From Delphinapterus leucas (Eukaryota; Chordata; Mammalia; Artiodactyla; Monodontidae), in contig NW_022098072.1 of the NCBI RefSeq assembly GCF_002288925.2, positions 23,030,450-23,094,449 on the forward strand: DNA of 64,000 nucleotides, in the 5' to 3' direction. Positions 1 through 10,400 of this stretch are shown piece after piece. How positions within the stretch are numbered: position 1 is the stretch's first letter; every line of letters begins with the position of its first letter. Below the pieces are notes generated by a model. It was not told the DNA's origin, did not search any database, and worked only from the letters and a program-made list of their open reading frames with translations. A program made the translations under genes and the position numbers.

Positions 1-150
1 AGTGATTTTTTGTCTGGATGATCTGTTCATTGATGTAAGTGGGGGTGTTAAAGTCCCCTACTACTATTGCGTTACTGTCAATTTCTCCCCTTATGTCCAT
101 TAATATTTGCTTTATGTATTTAAGTGCTCCTATGTTGGGTGTATATATAT

Positions 151-766
151 ATATATTTTTAAATAAATTTATTTATTTTTTGGCTGTGTTGGGTCTTTGT
201 TGCTCTGTGCAGGCTTTTCTTTAGTTGCAGTGAGCAGGGGCTACTCTTCGTTGTGGTGCATGGGCTTCTCATTGTGGTGGCTTCTCTTGTTGCAGTGCGT
301 GGGCTCTAGGCACACGGGCTTCAGTAGTTGCGGTGCGTGGGCTCAGTAGTAGCGGCACACAGGTTGTAGGGCGTGCAGCCTTCACTAGTTGTGGCTCACA
401 GGCTCTAGAGCGCAGGCTTAGTAGTTGTGGCCCATGGGCTTAGTTGCTCTGCAGCATGTGGGATCTTCCTAGACCAGGGCTTGAATCCGTGTTGCCTGCA
501 TTGGCAGGCGGATTCTTTTTTTTTTTTTTTTTTGTGGTACCTGGGCCTCCCACTGCTGTGGCCTCTCCTGCTGCGGAGCACAGGCTCTGGACACACAGGC
601 TCAGCGGCCATGGCTCACGGGCCCAGCCGCTCCACGGCATGTGGGATCCTCCCAGACCGGGGCACGAACCCGCATCCCCTGCATCGGCAGGCGGACTCCC
701 AACCACTGCGCCACCAGGGAAGCCCGGCAGGCGGATTCTTAACTACTGCGCCACCAGGGAAGTTGT
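151..766 (-). mobile_element. Long CHR-type tRNA-derived SINE, itself interrupted by another SINE
   Basis: It starts with TAAATAAATTTATTTATTTTTTGGCTG-type sequence and ends with CCACCAGGGAAG, the complement of the tRNA-like head. It is flanked by a 14-bp direct repeat GGGTGTATATATAT at 137-150 and 767-780. Its central part has about four AGTAGTTGTGGC-type modules. A second SINE sits inside it at 518-725. Confidence 0.85.
518..725 (-). mobile_element. CHR-2-like cetacean SINE nested in the long SINE
   Basis: A poly(T) run, then GTGGTACCTGGGCCTCCCACTG and so on, ending CCACCAGGGAAGCCC. The 15-bp target duplication GGCAGGCGGATTCTT at 503-517 and 726-740 lies in the host SINE, so this copy is the younger of the two. 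Confidence 0.9.
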
Positions 767-1265
767 GGGTGTATATATATTTACAATTGTTATATCTTCT
801 TGAATTGATCCCTTGATCACATGTAAAGTCCTTCTTTGTCTCTTGTAGAAGTCTGTTTTAAAGTCTATTTTTTCTGATATAGATATTGTTATTCAGGCTT
901 TTTTTGATTTCCATTTGCATAGAACACCTTTTTCTATCCCCTCACTTACAGTCTTCGTGTGTCTTTAAGATAAGAAGTGAATCTTTTGTAGGCAGCATAT
1001 ACAGGTCTTGTTTTTGTATCCATTTAGCCACTCTGTGTCTTTTGATTGGGGCATTTAGTCAATTTACATTTATGATGATTATTGATTATGTTCTTATTGC
1101 TATTTTGTTCATTGTTTTGGGGTTGTTTTTGTAGGTCTTTATTTTTCTTTCTTCTTTTGTTCTCTTGTGATTTGATGACTGTCTTTAGTGTTAGATTTTA
1201 ATTCCTTTCTCTGTTTTGTGTATCTTTTATAGATTTTTTTGGTTTGTGGTTACCATGAGGTAGGG

Positions 1266-1308
1266 GTGTGTGTGTGTGTATGTGAGAGAGAGAGAGAGAG
1301 AGAGAGAG
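1266..1308. repeat. GT/GA microsatellite
   Basis: A (GT)n run followed by a (GA)n run, within the L1. Confidence 0.85.
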
Positions 1309-3104
1309 TATGTATATGTGTACGATTGTTTTAAGTTGCTTATCTCTTAATTTGAAATGTGTTTTAACAACCATGCATTTGTACTCTCACAGTTATTGTT
1401 TTTGATGTCATTATTTTACATCTAATTATTTTGTGCATCCCTTAACTGCTCATTGTGGATATAGATGATTTTACTTTTGTAATGTAACCTTCCTAGTAGC
1501 TTTGTATGTCGATGATTTACTACCTTTACTGTATATTTGGCTTTACTGATGAGCCTTTTCCTTTCATAAGTTCCAAGTTTTTAGTTGTGGTCATTTCTTT
1601 TTGCTTAGAGAAGTTCCTTTAATATTTCTTGTAGTGCTGGTGTGGTGGTGCTGAACTCTTTTAGCTTTTGCTTGTCTATAAAACTTTTGATTTATCCATC
1701 AAATCTGAACAAGAGCCTTGCTGGGTATTCTTGGTTGTAGGCTTTTCCCTTTCGTCACTTTAAATATATCATGCCACTCCCTTCTGGCCTGCAGAGTTTT
1801 TGCTGAAAAGCCACCTGATAGCGTTATGGGAGTTCCCGGTATTAACTTCTTGCTTTTCCCTTTCTGCTTTTAATATTCTCTCTTTATCTTTAATTTTTGC
1901 CGTTTTTAATTGCAGTGTGTCTTGGTGTGGTTCTCTTTGGGTTAATTCTGTTTGGGACTCTCTGTGCTTCCCAGACTTGAATGTCTTTTTCCTTTCCCAG
2001 GTTAGGCAAGTTTTCAGCTGTTGTGTCTTCATATTTTTTCTCAGCTTCTTTCTCTCTCTGTTCTCCCTCTGGAATCTCCCTATAATGTGAATATTAGTGC
2101 CACGTAATGTTGTCCCAGAGGTCTCTTAAACTGTTCTCATTTCTTTTAATTATTTTTTCTTTTTTCTGTTCAGCATCAGTGATTTCCACTACTCTGTCAG
2201 CTAGCTGATTCATTCCTCTGTGTCATTTGATCTACTGTTGATTCCTACTGGTGTTTTTCATTTTAGTTATTGTATTCTTCATCTCTGGTAGGTAGTTCTT
2301 TATATTTTCTAACTCTTTGTTGTAAACTTTTAACTTCTTGCTCTGTGCATCCATTCTTCTCCCAAGTTCTTTGATCATCTTTATGATTATTACCCTGAAT
2401 TCTTTCTTGGATAGACTGCCTGTATCCACTTCACTTAGTTCTTCTTCTGGAGTTTATCTTGTTCCTTCGTTTGAAATATGTTCCTCTATCACCTCATTTT
2501 CCCTAACTTAAATTTCTATGTGTCTGGTAGGTTGGTTTCATTTCCTGACCTTGGAGAAGTGGCCTTTTGCAGATGTCCTGTGTATCCCAGCAGTGTACTC
2601 CCCTCTCATCACCAGATCTGTATGCTCTAGGGATGCCTCCTCTGTTGGCTGTGTGGCTCCTTCTGTTGTGGCAGGCTGACTGGTGTGAGCAGTCTAGTAG
2701 GCTTGGTTGGCCCCTGGTCCAGTTGGTTGCCAGGCCCTGCCTTGTGCACAGGCTACTGCCTGCTAGTTGCCAGGGTTGGGTCATGAGGTGGCTGGCTGTG
2801 GAACCCCAGGGGGCCCTGGGGCTAGTGCTGTCTCAGGGGTCAGCAGAGTCAGGGTCCAGGAGACCCCAGGCAGGGCTGGTGCCTGCCCACTAGTGGGTGA
2901 AGCCTGGTCCTGGGGCTAGTGCTGGCCTACTAGACTAACTGCTCCTTTTAAATATTCAGTTCCCACCTGGGGTCTTACATTGCTAAGCCTTCCTGGAGTT
3001 CTCTAACAGTGATCAATTCTGGCATTCTCTTTTTTATTTTGGGGTTTATCTGATGGAGGAGGAAGAGGCAAAAAATCTATATCATCTTGAAACCAATGTC
3101 AATT

Positions 3105-3230
3105 ATCTGTCTTTACTAATAGACTGTGATATACATGAGGACAGGGGATTACCTTGGTTTCTCTGGATGAGCAAAATGCGGGGCATATCTTAAATGCTCA
3201 TTAAATATTTACTGAATGACTAATACTTTG
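3105..3230 (+). mobile_element. L2 LINE 3' end fragment
   Basis: It reads like the L2 terminus: a 'GAGGACAGGGGATTACCTT' type segment ending 'TGCTCATTAAATATTTACTGAATGA'. Confidence 0.7.
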
Positions 3231-4145
3231 TGTAACTATTTTGCATTCGCCACATTCCCATTCATAAAGCCTCTATTAGGGCAGGTGGCATTATCCTCAG
3301 TTTTCAAAGAATATGACTATTTTTAAACTTCTTAGTAATCTGTGACCAAATTAGTTGCTTTTCCAAAGGGCTGCATTACCATGAACAATCATATGAAACC
3401 CCAGGGCACAGGGTTTCCTTACTCTTAACCTATTATTTACCCCCAACCTCCCTGTCCTTCCCTCCAACAAGAAGTCAGTAAGAGACTCCCAGGCACTAAG
3501 ATGGTATTTTGATTTGTTTCCCTGGTCACATTTTCTCCCCACATATATACGGAAACCTGATTTTACAAATCTGAAAGTTCCTCTACAAGATATTTTTCTT
3601 TGTAAGCCACTCTTGGAGCTGGCCAAAGTGACAAAACAGAGTTATGAGGGTGAGGAAATGAGACAGATGCTGTGGGTTTAGTGCTGTATCTTATGACTTC
3701 CTCCTCAGATCCCAAATGCTAGAAACAATCCATGACTATTTTCTTATATAAAGCTACTTACTAAGCAGAACTCCAGAGCATTAATGGTATCAGAATTCAT
3801 TCACTTTTATAAAACCAAAAATGTTTAAAGGTAACATGTCTCCTCACATCAGGGGAGAGATGGGTATTTAGGGGGGTGACAATGAGTAGAGTGCAATTGG
3901 CAGACTGTCCTCCCAAGAGGTGCAGGTCTCGTTGAGAGAGATCAGGACATATCCAGCCTGAAAATAGCTGCTTGCGCGCTGCTGCCTTCCCTTCTTTTCC
4001 CCCTTTTCTTGGCAGAGTGCTAGCAATGTCATTTATAGCAGGTTTATTTTTACTTTATAAAATCAAATGTGTATTTTAAGAAATACCATTCTCAAGCTGA
4101 GAAATCAATTTAAATCTTATCTGATAGGTGTTTAAGGAATATCCA
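3231..4145. other. Intergenic stretch, nothing recognised
   Basis: No convincing coding sequence or repeat was found. A 91-codon minus-strand ORF at 3351-3626 matches no family I know. Confidence 0.5.
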
Positions 4146-4159
4146 TGTGCTCAGCTATT

Positions 4160-4485
4160 TTTTAAAAATAAATTTATTATTTTTGGCTATGTTGGGTCTT
4201 TGTTGCTGCGCGCGGGTTTTCTCTAGTTGCGGCGAGCAGGGGCTAATCTTCGTCGTGGTGCGTGGGCTTCTCATTGTGGTGGCTTCTCTTGTTGCTGAGC
4301 ACGGGCTCTAGGCTCATGGGCTTCAGAAGCTGTGGCTCGCGGGCTCTACAGCACAGGCTCAGTAGTTGTGGCGCATAGGCTCAGTTGCTCCGTGGCATGT
4401 GGGATCGTCCTGGACCAGGGCTCGAACCCGTGTCCCCTGCATTGGCAGGCAGATTCTTAAACACTGCGCCACCAGGGAAGCCCCC
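4160..4485 (-). mobile_element. Long CHR-type SINE
   Basis: Minus orientation, ending CCACCAGGGAAGCCCC. The target duplication TGTGCTCAGCTATT at 4146-4159 and 4486-4500 has a 1-base difference. Two central modules. Confidence 0.85.
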
Positions 4486-4500
4486 TGTGCTTCAGCTATT

Positions 4501-5025
4501 ATGAAAACAACGGCGAGTAGATGGAAAGGTGAAGATTATTCAGCAACGAGATTCTACTAGTATAAAATACAGCTCTGGAAGGGCAGCATTCTTGATGGCA
4601 GGGAACGTGCTTCTTCTGAGACTAGTGAGGGCATGTCCTGTGACAATTGGCAGGGCTGAATACAGTCTACAAACTCTCCAGCCCTCACAGGACTACCTCC
4701 TCTAAGAATTCTTTATAACTGCTCTTCTGTTCACATTTTAATGTTTTTCCCCAATGTTTTGGCCTTCTTCACAGACACTATTAGAAAATTGAAGTTCATG
4801 TAGAATTAGTATCACATGGCTCAGCATTTGCCTTTTTTCCACTGTTGACTGGGACCTCTGTGGGAGTGAAGAGGGGAGCTAGAGTTGTAAGTAGTTTTTG
4901 TTAATACTTCACACCTAGGGAAAAACGTTGGTGGGAAGTGGTCAGAATGAGAGAAAATGATGTTTTAACCTTAAGGGAATGTTTAATCAGATTATTTCTT
5001 TAGCATTACTCAGAAAATGAACTTT
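4501..5025. other. Intergenic stretch, nothing recognised
   Basis: No gene and no repeat that I can name. Confidence 0.5.
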
Positions 5026-5026
5026 T

Positions 5027-5620
5027 TTTTTTTTTCTGGTCTGGGTGAAACACAAAACTTTATTAATAGCTGTTCTAAAAGGGAGGGGAAATAATTATGA
5101 AAGTATACTGAAGCTTCTTATAAAATATTTTTTGGTAAAATAGGTCCATGTTTCAGCACCCTCACTGGTGACAGTTACTGAAACAGCAGATGCATCTCAT
5201 TAAAAGGCATTAGGCTACAGACTCTGAGGACAGAGTTAGAAGGGAGGCATTTCCGTGCACAAAAGGGAACCAGAGATATGCTAAGTGCTTAAAACTAGTT
5301 TTGAGCTTGTTTTGGGCACTAGTATTGAATAACCATTTGCTAGTTTGGCTATGTCCAATTATAAAGAGGTTAAGAATGATTATTCTGTTGAGAATATTGT
5401 GTCTAGCTACATTGATGAGAAAGATAATATAAGTGGAAGTCCTGATAACACAGAACTTAGAAAAGGGAAAGTAATAGATAAGTTCATCAATGGCCACCCA
5501 TGCAAGGGTAAGAAAATCCTAATTCTAAGGACTAGCTCTAGACTCCCAAACAAAAAAAGATCCACAGAAGTGCCGATTTATGGTGTCTCCACAGGGCTTA
5601 GGAGAAATAATGTGCAGCCA
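5027..5620 (-). pseudogene. Probable retrocopy of an unidentified mRNA 3' end
   Basis: A poly(T) run at 5022-5035 is followed on the plus strand by TTTATTAAT, that is, AATAAA about 20 nt before a poly(A) tail on the minus strand. This is the layout of a retroposed mRNA. The body matches no repeat I know and no gene I recognise. Short ORFs exist on both strands (5345-5623 plus, 5210-5497 minus) but neither resembles a known protein. No clear target duplication was found, and the 5' limit is a guess. Confidence 0.4.
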
Positions 5621-5793
5621 TGATTTATATCTCTTTGATTACATATTTACCATATAATTTTCAGAAAACAAATCCCAATATTTGGAAGTACTGAATTCGG
5701 CAGTACCTAGACCTACTTCTGGTGCATAACCAGATGAGCTTTCTATCTTAAAGTTAATTTTTTTCTATTGAAAATATTGGCATTAAATTTTTT

Positions 5794-6052
5794 AAAAATA
5801 TAAATATTTATTTTTGGCTGCGTTGGGTCTTCATTGCTGTGTGCAGGCTTTCTCTAGTTGCTGTGTGTGGGCTTCTCATTGTGGTGGCTTCTCTTGTTGC
5901 GGAGCACAGGCTCTAGGTGCATGGGCTTCAGTAGTTGTGGCACGCAGGTTTAGTTGCTCCGTAGCATGTGGGATCTTCCCGGACGAGGGCTCGAACCTGT
6001 GTCTCCTGCTTTGGCAGGCAGATTCTTAACTACTGTGCCACCAGGGAAGTCC
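5794..6052 (-). mobile_element. Long CHR-type SINE, short-module form
   Basis: Minus orientation with only one AGTAGTTGTGGC module. Target duplication TGGCATTAAATTTTT / TGGCATTAAGTTTTT at 5778-5792 and 6053-6067. Confidence 0.88.
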
Positions 6053-6067
6053 TGGCATTAAGTTTTT

Positions 6068-6432
6068 AAAAAGTACTAAGAAAATTTTTGCTTTCCCGTT
6101 GGAAAGTCTTGGCTTCAAAATTAAGTATTATCTAAATGAATATGAACATGGATGAGAGCTAAACGTTTCCTAGACTACTTGCTCCCGTTTAAAAAAAAAT
6201 CTTAAAGTTTTGGTTAGGGAATTGCAACATCAATTAGTATATAACGAGTTAAATTTACCTCATTAAAATTCAGAGAGGGTAGGGAGGATGTAACTAATGT
6301 AGGCTTATAAAACAGAAGATCATTCTATTTATAGCAAGATAAAACCACACTGCTGTATTTCGTAGTTTATTCAGTTTTAATATGGTTTCCATTATTAACT
6401 TTTAAAACAATGATTTCCAGTTTAGAAAACAA
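6068..6432. other. Sequence just beyond the REV3L 3' end
   Basis: No repeat or gene recognised. It contains an AATAAA on the minus strand at 6366-6371 that could serve a longer transcript. Confidence 0.5.
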
Positions 6433-6455
6433 TGCACTGACCACATAATTCCTTT

Positions 6456-6461
6456 TTTATT
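6456..6461 (-). promoter_or_regulatory. REV3L: Candidate distal polyadenylation signal AATAAA
   Basis: The plus strand reads TTTATT. About 20 nt downstream in the gene is GTGCA followed by TTGTTTTC, a usual cleavage and U-rich downstream context. Confidence 0.65.
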
Positions 6462-6617
6462 TTATACAGTTATACAAATATTCTAAATACACATTTTGTG
6501 TTCAAGATGATGGCAAATAAGATTAACTGTACAGTACATAAGGAAAGAAAATATTTTAAGCATATTTAGAAGCAATAGAAATGTCTATACAAAACAAGCA
6601 AAAATGGAATAAAATTT

Positions 6618-6623
6618 TTTATT
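6618..6623 (-). promoter_or_regulatory. REV3L: Candidate proximal polyadenylation signal AATAAA
   Basis: A second AATAAA in an A/T-rich stretch, which would give a 3' UTR about 160 nt shorter. A further copy at 6366-6371 lies beyond the predicted end. Confidence 0.4.
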
Positions 6624-6896
6624 TTTAAAGTATTGCAACAGGCCCACAGGTTTGTAACAAAAAAGTCTTTGCACAGTTCCTCACAATGCCCCATTAATAG
6701 CTAAAGCAAGACAGCGGTTTTAGAAAATAATGTTTCAAAATGCTACACATGGTACTATTGTTTGCACAGTTTGATCAAAATAACAGCTCTACTCTGAGTC
6801 AAGCAAAACCTAGAGGAAATATACCAAACAACTTGAAAATCATTTGTATAAAATTCATTGCACATTATTTTACTTAGTTTGAAAAGTAAAAAAGTG

Positions 6897-6904
6897 TATT
6901 TACA
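6897..6904 (-). promoter_or_regulatory. Candidate Pumilio site TGTAAATA in 3' UTR
   Basis: An exact match to the Pumilio consensus TGTANATA on the sense strand of the REV3L 3' UTR. One match of this length can occur by chance in A/T-rich DNA. Confidence 0.35.
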
Positions 6905-7324
6905 AAATATTTCGCAGTCAAAATTATGAAGTGAATGGATATAACACGTCTTGATACAGACAGGTCAAGGAAAACACGAATGTTTTTTTAAAGAGGTTTT
7001 CAGTGCTCCTTCCACAGGGAAGTAAACATGATCTACTCAAATGGATTTACAAGATGTTATGCATACCGTAGCAAATTCGACACCTGCATTATAAAACAAT
7101 GTTGAAAAGGCAAAAGGATGAGGGGTTTGTACACTGTAAGAAGTGAGCTATTCAGAGATCAACAAGTACAATTTTTAACTCAGCATAAAAGTCTTCATAG
7201 TCTTCAGATAACAGACAGACAATGAACATACTTGACTCGATGAAAGGTGAAAAAGCACCATGCACAACAGTTTAGTGGTAAACACTGAAAAAAATAGCAC
7301 CTGGAATTCTGTGATATTGACAAT

Positions 7325-7465
7325 TTAAAACTGGTCTAGTAATTGCCGGAGATATGGTGCCTTGGATAATTCTCTGTTTACTCGGGAGAGTTTGTAAAGT
7401 ACTGGGCAGTTCAGAGAAACACACGGGATATGTCGATCAAGGCAACCTGTACAGTTCTTGCATAT
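7325..7465 (-). CDS. REV3L: REV3L last coding segment with CysB iron-sulfur motif and stop
   Basis: 141 nt, residues about 3085-3130 and the TAA stop at 7325-7327. It starts [12 protein letters not shown]. The CysB cysteines are at about 3086, 3089, 3099 and 3104. In Pol zeta they hold a [4Fe-4S] cluster needed to bind POLD2/POLD3. The end reads [12 protein letters not shown]. Acceptor TTTCAG|ATATGC. The four ligands are intact. Confidence 0.98.
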   Translation of the reverse strand: MCKNCTGCLDRHIPCVSLNCPVLYKLSRVNRELSKAPYLRQLLDQF

Positions 7466-10400
7466 CTGAAAGTACAAGAGGAGTACATCAAATGATAGGA
7501 AAGTTTCTATCTAGATGTATAAACAACAAACTTTTATAATCCCTCCTTTATGACCCACCACAGATTACAGGCAGACATATGGCACATATTACAGAAAGTT
7601 TCATTAATTTTCATCTCTTTGAAGCATAGCCAACCCTAAGTTGACACATTTCTAAAGGATATTATTTCACAAACCACAGAGCACAAAATTCCCTAAGGAT
7701 TCATTTCATCCCAAAGATCAACTTTCATTTATGGTAGAATCCTATTATATTAACATACACATAATAGGCTACCCAATTACCATTCAAAGACTGTCTCTTA
7801 AATGCGCTTATGTACACTATTTTTTCAAGTTACTCATATTAAACATTTTGTATGCCAATCATAAAAATGTTACCCACTTTCTTATTTCAGAAGAGAAAAT
7901 GCCAGTATGGGAAAAAAAATCAAAGCATGTGAATTTGAAAGTAGTAGTGCAGACCAGTAGTTTCAACCCTGGCTACATACATGAGCCTAAAAATAGACTA
8001 ATGCCTCAGCCCCATCCCAGACCAATGAATCAGGATCTCTGGGCATAAGAGCCTAAGAATCTGTATATTTTAGGGTTCTCAGGTGATTCTAATGTATAAT
8101 GAGATCTGATCTAAAGGAAAATAATAAATCATAAGGCAATTTTTAAAGAGAAGCATTGTAATATCTTACCCAGTGATCAGATTTTAATATGTAAAGTCTG
8201 AAGTTATACATACAGTTTAAAAAATTGATAAAACATGAAAAACGTTAAAGGCTACTAGTGAGGGCCCCAAGGGTCAAGAAAATATATGCTGATTTTTTAT
8301 GTGAATAGCGTATCCAAGTGATTAAAAAAAGGGATAGCAAATAGCAGCTACCATACTAATCTTTTACGAGAGAAATCAGATCTGCTCTACTTAATTCTCT
8401 GATCTGTATCTAACAGCTTCTGTTTTAGAGGTCTCACAGGGCAAAAGATTTTTGTTCTTTGCGCCAGTATCTTCCAGTCAATTGAAAGGCCCATTTTTCT
8501 GAGCACTCTGGTTACTGTACCAGTATTATGATACTGCCACAAGCAAACTACTGAGAGCCCTGTGCTTCAGCATGCTCTCTTGAAGAGTAAGTGTGCTGCT
8601 GTTCTACTTTGAAGACTTTCACTAATTAGATCTCTGCCAAGAGATTCAAACCTACTCCCAAATACGGAATGTCTGCACTGCAGCTCTATGTACTGCAGCT
8701 ACGTTCAGGTGCCAGGACAAACTGATAAATATTTATGCACTTGCTGTGCTTGCCTGATAAATAAACCAGGATGGAATTACTTGCCTCACTAAATTTAACT
8801 CCATGTTTAGTTTCAAGATCCTTTACTGGTGATTTAAACCCCGAGCAGCTTACGTTTAAAACTTTAAACACCACAACCTGGAAACTTACATTTTAGCAAA
8901 CGTAAAACAAAAATGCTTTAATATTTATTGATTCTTTTTGCTATCCTTTGGCTTACTTTCTTGTTTTTTAAAAAATTTTCAGTCAGATGCTTAAGTTCAT
9001 TTTTTAATGTTTATTATTAAAAGTGTTTGAATTTTCTTTGAGATCTGCTATGGTTGTCTCGAATTTATATGTGTTGTTTGTTTAACAGGGAGTGTTAAAA
9101 TTTCCAAGTAGAAGGATCATTTTGTTTTCTGAGTTTATAATTAACTTACTAGCTTTATAGAATTGTATTGATAAAATGCTTGTAATATTTCAACTTTCTG
9201 AAGTTTATTAAGGTTTTCTTTATAGACTAAAATATGTTCAATTTTTTAACATTCCATAAACACTTGAAAAGAAGGTGTAGTCTCTAATGTTGGATAAGGT
9301 CTATCTTAAAATGTTGTGTAGATCTTTAATAATTGTACTGATTTCTGATCACTTGACTGGTCTTGGGCTGAGAGGTGTATCAAATCTATTACTAATGTTT
9401 CTGACAATTTCTCATTTTATCTCCTGTAATTTCTGCTTTATGAAAATTCCTACAGATTATTTAGTGCACAGGAGACACACATTTTAATCCTCTTAGGAAA
9501 AAAACAATCCTAAAGTTAAAATATCTCTTTAAAGATGATGAACCATCCTTATTTTAAACAGCGTTACTTTTAAAACTGCATTTTTATAAGAAATAAGACC
9601 TAATATTGAAGGAAGGTTGTGGTTAAATTGATGGCACCAACTAGCATAGTGCATGTTGCTGGGGACAGAAGACAGTAAGGTCCAGGGAAGAGGCCACTCA
9701 CAGCCTCTGACGTCAGTGGAGCTCTGGAGGTCCTGCCCATGTTTGCACCTTGTACTAGACGCCAACTAGGGAATTTTCTATGAGGGCTGGTTGCTGCCAT
9801 TGGGGTAGTAACCTAAAAAAAACAGAAGCTGGGGTCACCCAGTGACTAGTGGTTGTACTAACCAGAACCACTAGTACAAAGTGGTACAAAAACTGGGACA
9901 GAGTGGCTGCAAATTGGTTGGCAATCACTCCAGTGACCTACTGCTGCTTTAACTGTGCATTCAGCAAGAAGCTGTTTCTTCATTTAATACATGTGTACGA
10001 CCCACCATGGGCTGGACTCCGTGCTAGGCACAGCCAACTCAGCAAGGGAAAGGCAGGGCCTCTGCCCTCACTGGGCTCACTTTCTCTTCGGTGGGGAAGC
10101 TCAAGCTAGTGTTGAGAATGGACAGGATGGCGGGGGATCAGGATAGGAGGCTGTTGCAGGAGTCTGGGGAGAGATAATGGTGGTTGGACTAGGATGGTAA
10201 CATAAGGGAAGGAGAAAGTGAGCGTACTTAACTATTTAGGAGAGGGAAAAGCCACTTTATCATTTCAGTAAGCTAGGCTTCTGTGGTTGCATCAAAATAA
10301 TCATACCTTGAGATCTTACTGTCCTTAATGAAATCTGTTTAATGCATTCTGGATGACTGGCTATACACTATACAACAAGAGTTTTCTGCCAGTGCAGAAT

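Larger units (their letters stand above)
1..3090 (-). mobile_element. Old L1 LINE: 5' region, ORF1 and start of ORF2 endonuclease, continuing off the left edge
   Basis: On the minus strand, 2232-2429 encodes a coiled-coil stretch typical of L1 ORF1p (KEFRVIIIKMIKELGRRM). At 1780-1950 follow IKDKERILKAEREKQ and AKTLQARREWHD-type sequence. ORF1 then reads FIDKQKLKEFSTTTPALQ and stops at 1605-1607. After about 520 bp without an ORF, the ORF2 endonuclease begins near 1085 (LNAPIKRHRVAKW), and near the left edge reads VVGDFNTPLTSMNRSSRQK. It is broken by stops and frameshifts and by the SINEs at 151-766. The 5' limit is approximate. Confidence 0.85.
6433..7324 (-). other. REV3L: REV3L 3' untranslated region (end predicted)
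   Basis: About 890 nt of A/T-rich sequence after the stop codon, with no recognised repeat. The end is set by an AATAAA at 6456-6461 followed by a CA and a T-rich stretch on the minus strand, giving a cleavage point near 6433. The true end needs transcript data. Confidence 0.75.

Noticed and set aside
427..816. Overlapping open frames of about 120 codons on both strands
   Set aside because: They fall entirely within the nested SINEs, whose GC-rich body often lacks stops.
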